Assembly: GCA_932521025.1 (NCBI GenBank) | Contig: OW051473.1 | Coordinates: 7,440,001 to 7,504,000, forward strand | Direction: 5' to 3' | DNA length: 64,000 nt | From: Oscheius onirici | Lineage: Eukaryota > Nematoda > Chromadorea > Rhabditida > Rhabditidae | Shown: one piece after another, positions 58,480-64,000 of the stretch | Position numbering within the stretch: the stretch's first letter is position 1 | Layout: every line of letters starts with the position of its first letter | The notes under the pieces: model-generated | Told to the model about the DNA's origin: nothing | Databases searched by the model: none | The model's input: only the letters and a program-made list of their open reading frames with translations | Translations under genes and position numbers: made by a program

Positions 58480-58984
58480 CTTTCAAATACTAATGAGTAA
58501 TGGTGTCTCTATTTGCCTGTTTGTTCATGGCCACGAATATGGTAATGACAAGGCAGGCTTTATCAAGGCTAGAAAATACATATTTTCTTAGATCAAAACA
58601 GAAAACCACCAGGGTGTAGATAGACATGAGTATAGGCGAAACCTGGTCAAAAATGGAAAATTTTGGTCAAAAATTGAATTTTAGCGAATCGAAAATGTAT
58701 CCTATCAAGTTGAAAAATGCGAGGTCGCGTTAGGCCCCCATGGTCCCGTTTGGCCCTTCTAAATAAGATTATCAATCGATTTTCTTTTATTATGATCCAT
58801 TGTGTATTGGGATCAGAGGTGTCTTCGTTACAATCGTCCCTCCTCACGGTCGCGAGACAGACATAATTGATCACGTAGAGCTGCCACTTTACAAGAGACG
58901 GTTTTTATGTGTCAGCTGTTGCTGTGATTTCTGTTTTCTTTTGCTCAGAAACAACTGGCTTAACCCAGTGGTTCTCTCATTCTC
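58480..58984. other. Intergenic between divergent OAC and Clc-like gene C
   Basis: Shared upstream region of two divergently transcribed genes (OAC on minus, Clc-like C on plus). No TATA box stands out. Short frames only. Confidence 0.4.
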
Positions 58985-59687
58985 ATGCTTGTGTCGTTTC
59001 GTATCCACCTCCTCGCTGGATTCATTACTATAATCTCGCTGATCTTCAATTGCATTAGCCTGTTTACATGCCGTAAGGGAACATCCAAAGTTTGCTTTTA
59101 TATCATAATATTCAGATTGGGTTGACGTGACCTTCTATATGAGTTTTAGGACGTATGGCGTTTTCGGTGTGGGATTATTTGGTTTCGACAGCTGTGGCCA
59201 TTACGCGGACAAATCTTGGAACCTTATATGCCTTGTTTGTTTCAGCATCGCACTTTTTCTCCAATGCGTTTTTCTTCTTCTTATGATGGCCTCGTTGTAA
59301 GCTAAGTTTTGTTCCTTGTTTTTATCTTTTAGGTGCGTACGTCGACAAAATGGCCAAGTCCTACAAGTAGACTCCACTTTTCTTTTTCTTGCCACTTTGT
59401 TTTTGCTGGCCGGTACTGTCACATACCTCATTGGAGCTTCTATCTACGTGGATAGAGAAACGTTTAATGTGACTGGTAAAACTTTTGAATTCGAAGAGTA
59501 CCGCGGAGGGGTTCGTGTAAGTTCAATTGATCGTATTGTCGACAACGTCCATTTTAAGTTTGGATACAGTTTCGCCATGGCCTGCATTTCAACAACCATC
59601 GCCGGTATTGCTACCGGGGTAGTTGGACATGCTCTGAGAAGAATACGCGCTCTTGGTGATTGTGAATGTAAAGCATATTACTATTGA
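58985..59687 (+). CDS. Claudin/Clc-like four-TM protein C
   Basis: Exons 58985-59072, 59116-59296, 59333-59516 and 59559-59687 give about 193 aa. TM1 AGFITIISLIFNCISLF ends FTCHW. The first loop contains FGFDSCGHYADKSW, TM2 LVCFSIALFLQCVFLLLMM, TM3 FLATLFLLAGTVTYLIGASI and TM4 FAMACISTTIAGIATGVVG. The tail reads RRIRALGDCECKAYYY. Exon sizes 88 and 129 nt at the ends match paralogue D exactly. Exon 3 is 51 nt longer than in D, adding an acidic/basic insert (VTGKTFEFEEYRGG) in the second extracellular loop. The 42-nt last intron is stop-free and of 3n length. Likely a junction or membrane-organising protein. Confidence 0.78.
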
Positions 59688-60277
59688 AGAAGAACCGGTT
59701 CACCGGTATATAGACTATATATTCATATGTAGCAAACATAGCACTTCTTTAAATTCTCTACAAAATGGAAATAATAATGATAAAAACATAGCATTCTTAC
59801 AAAAAGGAGAGGTTCTGGGCATGAAATCTTATTTTCTTTTTAAAACAAACAGAATTGCAATAACTAGGCCTATACTGCCCGCTTGACTTTGAAGCAGTGT
59901 ACCGCCTGACAAAAGTTTAAATTAAGTTTGAACCGGTTTCAACGATGAAAACCAGCTCTGGGAAGTAGCGTTTTCTTTGGCTTCAGCGGGGTTTTAGCCA
60001 AATATTCAGCAAGCCGGGGTTAACCCCGCGTTAACTCTGCAACAAGTTGCTACCAGTTTACCGACTTACATGAGGATAGAAGCCTTGGTTTAGCACAATG
60101 GAGGGTTTGAACAGGGATTATTACCTTTAAAAAATGAGAAGCTGAAAATTTCAAAAAGTCGGATGACATTTTCGATGTGATTCACTGTTTGCTCTAACAT
60201 AAATCGAGGCAACTTCTAAGGGCATATCTTGGAAATCTGTTGCTTTATCACGCCAGTGCCGGGTCTCGTTCTTGGCA
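59688..60277. other. Intergenic between Clc-like C and D
   Basis: AT-rich and without a gene. An inverted pair, AGCGGGGTT (59988-59996) and AACCCCGCG (60020-60028), could form a small hairpin around 60000. Confidence 0.4.
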
Positions 60278-60931
60278 ATGCTTGTTTCTTTCCGCGTCCA
60301 TCTGGTTGCTGGATTCATCACTGCAATCTCTTTAGTTTTAAACTGCGTTGCTCTCTTCACATGTCGTTAGTAAAAATGAAAAGCCTTCCAAATAATCGTG
60401 TTGAGATTGGATCGACGTCTACTATAACACTGTGAGCGTTGGGAGTTACAAAATTGGTGCTGCTCTGTTTAAGATGCATAGTTGCCAGGCCTACACGAAA
60501 GTAGGATGGGACTACACATGTCTTGTTTGCCTCTTTATAGCTCTTTTCTTTCAATGCATACTAATTCTTCATGTACTGACCTCACTGTAAGCTAAACCAT
60601 ACACTTAGACATACTCATAACATTTAGTTGTGTTCGTAGATTCAACGTCCACGTTCTGCGAGTAGACTTAGCTCTGATCGGTCTCTCCACGTTTTTCTTG
60701 TGTGTTGGTACAGTCACGTTCCTTATCGGAGCATGCATCTACTTTCATGGTAAAGTTAACGTATGTGCAGTAGATGGAGCTGTTTGAAAAACATCTTTTC
60801 AGTTTGGATACAGTTTCTACCTGTCTTGCATCGCAATAATAATCTCCTCTGCTGCTGGAGGGTCAGTTGGACATGCTCTGAAAAGGATTCGAGATTGTGG
60901 CGATTGTGAATGTGAAGGTTACTACTATTAA
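60278..60931 (+). CDS. Claudin/Clc-like four-TM protein D
   Basis: Exons 60278-60365, 60406-60586, 60628-60760 and 60803-60931 give about 176 aa. It starts MLVSFRVHLVAGFITAISLV (paralogue C: MLVSFRIHLLAGFITIISLI). The first loop is CHWIDVYYNTVSVGSYK..., with Cys in MHSCQAY. TM2 is LVCLFIALFFQCILILHVL, TM3 LSTFFLCVGTVTFLIGACI and TM4 FYLSCIAIIISSAAGGSVG. The tail is GDCECEGYYY. Exon lengths 88/181/133/129 are nearly identical to B (178/133/129 for exons 2-4) and C, so B, C and D come from one ancestral gene. Intron 1 has an unusual TTGAG acceptor. Confidence 0.78.
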
Positions 60932-61761
60932 TTTGAATGAAGATGTGTATGTTACTTCTATTTTACGCTACGTGGTGGTTTGGTACGTCAACTATTTACT
61001 GCTAGAGTTTTAGCGCAGAGGCAATTGGAAGTGGATAGGGAACATCAGAGAAACCTTTTCGCTTACTAGTAGATAAAAAAATAAGTGTTTTTCATCCGTG
61101 CCAGCATAAAGTCTGCAGCAAGTTGTAAATTGCATCGCAGCGAGCGGGTACCGGGGCACGGCTGATCACTGCGCACTTTGCGCGTCATTAACATAGGGAC
61201 ACCCAATAAAATCGCGATAGCGGGCGAGCTTGACATTTTCAGACTTCGGGAGTCCTTCCAATGAACTCGCCGTTTCTCAAAACACTTATATCCGGAATTC
61301 CAAGAAAAAAGCAGGAAAGATGCCAATATTATGTCAAAATCAATAAAAAACGACTGCGTCATAAATATATGGACACTTTCACCTCTAAATTAGGAATTTC
61401 TGCCTGTCTTTTTTTCCAATTTTATAGCTGGGAGCTCAAAAAAGCTCTCTGAGTTAGACACTTGGACAGTAATGTGGCCCTTTTTACTAAAACGATTTCA
61501 AAATCAACGCCAGAGTTCTTGGTTATCTTTTAGAAGCATGTCTGCCGCTATTTCAATGTTTTGACTGCCCGGTATTTCACGCCCGAATGTTTCCTCTTAT
61601 ATTGTCTGTTCCACATGTAGAGAGCATTATTTGAATTGGCCCGCGCGATGACTGGTCAAGAAATTTTTAGAGATTTAGCAAAGCGTTGTTCTCGCTGTGA
61701 TTTTCATGAAGTTGTCGTGTAAGAACAATACATTTTATTTCTAGCACGATAGAAACATGTG
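60932..61761. other. Intergenic, no gene recognised
   Basis: Frames 61066-61362 (-) and 61261-61452 (+) overlap and lack support. Downstream ends of two convergent genes (Clc-like D on plus and the CUB-like gene on minus) face each other here. Confidence 0.4.
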
Positions 61762-63101
61762 TTAAACAAGTGTGTATTTCATTATTGCTTTTCCAGATCC
61801 AACGTAAAAGGTATTCATGTTCCCATGGAACAGTTTCGGAAGTTTTTTGGAATCAATCACAACCCTAGAAGACGCAGATTGCATTGGTCCGCCAGCAAAA
61901 TACGAAAACGGGGCAGTATTTCCATCCAGAGGCGTAAACTGACGGACGTCGAAAGAGGAGCCGGCTTTTTCTCCAATAATGGTCAGGGCTCCTGCGCGAG
62001 TATCGTCACCGAGCAGAACTATTGTCTGGCTGTGATCGCTGCTTCCATCAGGGACAAATTGAACGAAGTGGTAATTGATATTTGCCAAGTCTAAATAAAA
62101 CAGTAGTTTTCTCACTGTGTCCGTTTATGTCTCTTTGAGAACTTACTGGAGGCGTCAGTAGCAAATACAGCTCCTTTTGGTAATTCTGCAATAGACTTGG
62201 CCACATACAGCTGCAAAACTTTGGTGGTTGAAATCAGAGCAGTATCAATACCGGTGGAATACAGACTATAGTAATGGTATAAAATGTATGTATGGCTTTC
62301 AACTCACGTTCCGATCAAATTCCCACTATCATAGACGAAAACGTTGTTAAGAGCGTAATCATAATCAGGGTAATATCCTACGGCTGTTTTCAGGTTAACT
62401 AGATTGCTCACAGACTGAAAGTTGTAGGTCTGTCCTTCCTGGAGATCTTCGAAGTAAAGAAGAGTAGAGGGTCCATCAGTATCGACTGTGAATGAGGATT
62501 TCACATTTTGTCCCAGCATGTCTTAACAAAATTATGGTTATTTCCGGTTTATTGGGATTGCCAAAATATATGCCTTGGTAAAACTGGCTGCTTTGTAAGT
62601 CACCCTTTTTTCTTTTACTTACTTTTCTGCAATGATATATCAAATTGATATTTTATGGCCGTGTCTCTTCCAGGCTGGAATTTTACGATGAATGTTTGGG
62701 GCCAAGCAGCGGTATTGTTCCATTTTGTCAGGGTGCCGCCATTTAGATCATTACTACAAAAAAGTTTGTTTATATTTCGGTACACTTACGCATGGAAAAC
62801 CATACTGACCAGGTTGTCTACGTCGTTGATAAAAACCATCTCATCTACATCACCGTTCATATCATAAACTACAACTTTGGCATACGCAAACTGTCCGGTA
62901 GGTACATTGAACTGGAAGACGGTGGATAGCCATAAAATACTAAAACTGTACCTTATACGAGCAGTACGAAGAATTTGTCAGATATGTGAGCGGAAGAGAA
63001 TAAGGACCATTCAGGTTGATGGTTTGTTGCTTGCATTCATCCAATTTTTCAACTGGAGCTGCCAAACAAACACCAACGAGAAGGACAAATGAGAGAAACA
63101 T
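61762..63101 (-). CDS. Secreted CUB-like domain protein
   Basis: Six minus exons with consistent phases: 63101-62952, 62911-62790, 62753-62623, 62521-62308, 62265-62147, 62090-61762, giving about 354 aa. The signal peptide is MFLSFVLLVGVCLA. The first module has the C-x-n-N-S-S-x-C-S-Y-x-F-x-V-P pattern (LTNSSYCSYKFNVPTGQF) seen in nematode CUB-like (CUB_2) proteins. It continues as alternating strands (FAYAKVVVYDMNGDVDEM, TAAWPQTFIVKFQPG). A second all-beta segment (YHFVQFVPDGSSDHSQT, ALTIIGEKAGSSFDVR) may be a related module. There is no TM helix or GPI signal. Many CUB-like genes in Caenorhabditis respond to infection and are intestinal; that role is only an inference here. Confidence 0.72.
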
Positions 63102-64000
63102 GGCGAGGCAGTTTCCAATGCACTGATTATCGGGGGAGCAGTCTCCCTTTTATCTAGACAAATCAATCTTTCGGTTCTACGTGATTTTGCTTTTGCTTTG
63201 ATAAAGCGTCATGACACTCGGCTTAAACCGTGCCACACCTTTTGCCCTGTTCAATACCACGCCTTTTGCTCTTCAACTGTGATGATAGTTCCTGAGCTAG
63301 AGAAGCGACCACAGACGAACTGCTTGAAAAACTGCGTCAACGCAATAAAATTGATATGAACAAAACAGCATAACGTCTTCTTAACCTGCAAAGAAAGTTA
63401 CGTTTAAAAATAATATTCTGCTGTTTGCGGAAAGCACTTCTTTCTACAGGGAGCAGAAACGCCACGAAAAGACAACGGAGTTTATGCCACGGTTGAAATT
63501 TCGACTTTGTTTGCCCCCTGAGAATAAATGTTTTATCACCAGCACGTAGGAAGTAGCATTCGCACGCAGCAATTTCTCTGTATTACATTACCGATCCTTT
63601 CGGGCATTGCCTTAAGCGCTTTAGTTGATTCAGATACAAGACCTTACCTTGCTTTACTTTGCTTTAACTTTTTCTCACGTTTGAGTTTCGGTGTTTGTAT
63701 CAGCCCCAAGTCTTGTTTGCTAAATATAGGAAATTGGACTCCAAGCTTCTTCGGTTACTGGTTACTTGCTTTTTTGAATGAGAACAGCATTCTTTACCCA
63801 TTAGAGAGTCGGAGAAGGGCAAGAGTTTCCTTGGAGGAAATGAACCTTCATTCTTTGAATATCAAAGACCTTTTCACCTTGTTTTAAGGGGGTTGTCTTG
63901 ATTAACATCAACTGATTTTCGCCGACTTATTTTCTAAATAAAGCTGTCGGACAGAATCATTATAAGCTATTGGCAAGAGGAAAAGTCTACATTACTTTCT
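63102..64000. other. Upstream region of the CUB-like gene; no further gene recognised
   Basis: AT-rich. The + frame 63528-63887 (119 codons) has no start context, splice site or motif that I trust. Promoter elements for the minus-strand gene should lie just above 63101, but no TATA box was identified with confidence. Confidence 0.4.

Noticed and set aside
63528-63887. + frame of 119 codons near the window end.
   Set aside because: Hydrophobic and Ser/Leu-rich by base composition. No recognisable motif or gene context.
1-64000. CRISPR arrays, bacterial operons, riboswitches, rRNA genes or viral insertions.
   Set aside because: No regular spacer-repeat array, no Shine-Dalgarno-led gene strings and no recognisable viral protein were seen. 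All supported genes are intron-rich and eukaryotic.

Overview
The window looks like nematode nuclear DNA. Genes are split by many short introns (mostly 33-50 nt) with GTAAGT/GTGAGT donors and TTTTCAG-type acceptors. Several gene families present are typical of nematodes: claudin/Clc-like four-TM proteins, OAC-type membrane acyltransferases, class 2 lipases, a CUB-like secreted protein and FRPR-like GPCRs. Several start codons lie within 0-16 nt of a TTTCAG-like acceptor, as expected for spliced-leader trans-splicing or 5'UTR introns. Species and chromosome cannot be fixed from sequence alone. All gene models were read by eye from codon continuity, splice consensus and phase agreement.

Layout. 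0.6-5.6 kb (+): a 17-exon Ig/FnIII transmembrane adhesion receptor. 6.1-7.3 kb (+): a ~202-aa protein resembling ureidoglycolate lyase (AllA). 7.3-12.5 kb: no gene recognised. 12.5-15.0 kb (+): FRPR-like GPCR. 15.0-18.3 kb: non-coding, with a tRNA-derived SINE-like element. 18.3-19.5 kb (+): secreted lipase with a TATA box. 21.3-22.8 kb (+): TMEM237 (ciliary transition zone). 24.2-24.5 kb: MITE. 26.1-27.9 kb (+): second GPCR. 28.6-32.0 kb (+): exocyst subunit Sec15/EXOC6, complete. 32.5-33.2 kb (+): secreted Thr/Pro-rich protein with an in-frame stop in its tail. 33.4-34.1 kb: a 707-bp TIR element with TA target duplication.

35-42.3 kb is the hardest part. The + strand is pyrimidine-rich and full of 'ctcctctcctcag' repeats. 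The - strand reads as purine-rich, repetitive, coding-like frames. Some have good splice sites, but I could not build one consistent gene; decay or repeat-driven pseudo-coding is likely. 42.3-43.1 kb (-): small nuclear-type basic protein. 45.0-45.6 kb (+): Ser-Gly/Glu repeat protein, possibly a proteoglycan core. 47.7-48.3 kb (+): 3' part of an unknown gene. 49.0-50.4 kb (+): single-EGF type I membrane protein.

50.9-60.9 kb holds four + strand Clc-like genes (A, B, C, D). B has a broken first exon. Inserted between the A/B pair and the C/D pair are two - strand membrane-protein genes: an unidentified multi-pass protein and an OAC acyltransferase with a C-terminal SGNH-like domain and a defective last junction. 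61.8-63.1 kb (-): secreted CUB-like protein.

There is no evidence that these genes form one pathway. The Clc-like cluster is the only local multigene family and the best candidate for lineage-specific biology. The rest is a mixture of conserved single-copy genes (Sec15, TMEM237), neuronal/surface receptors and secreted proteins in repeat-rich DNA.
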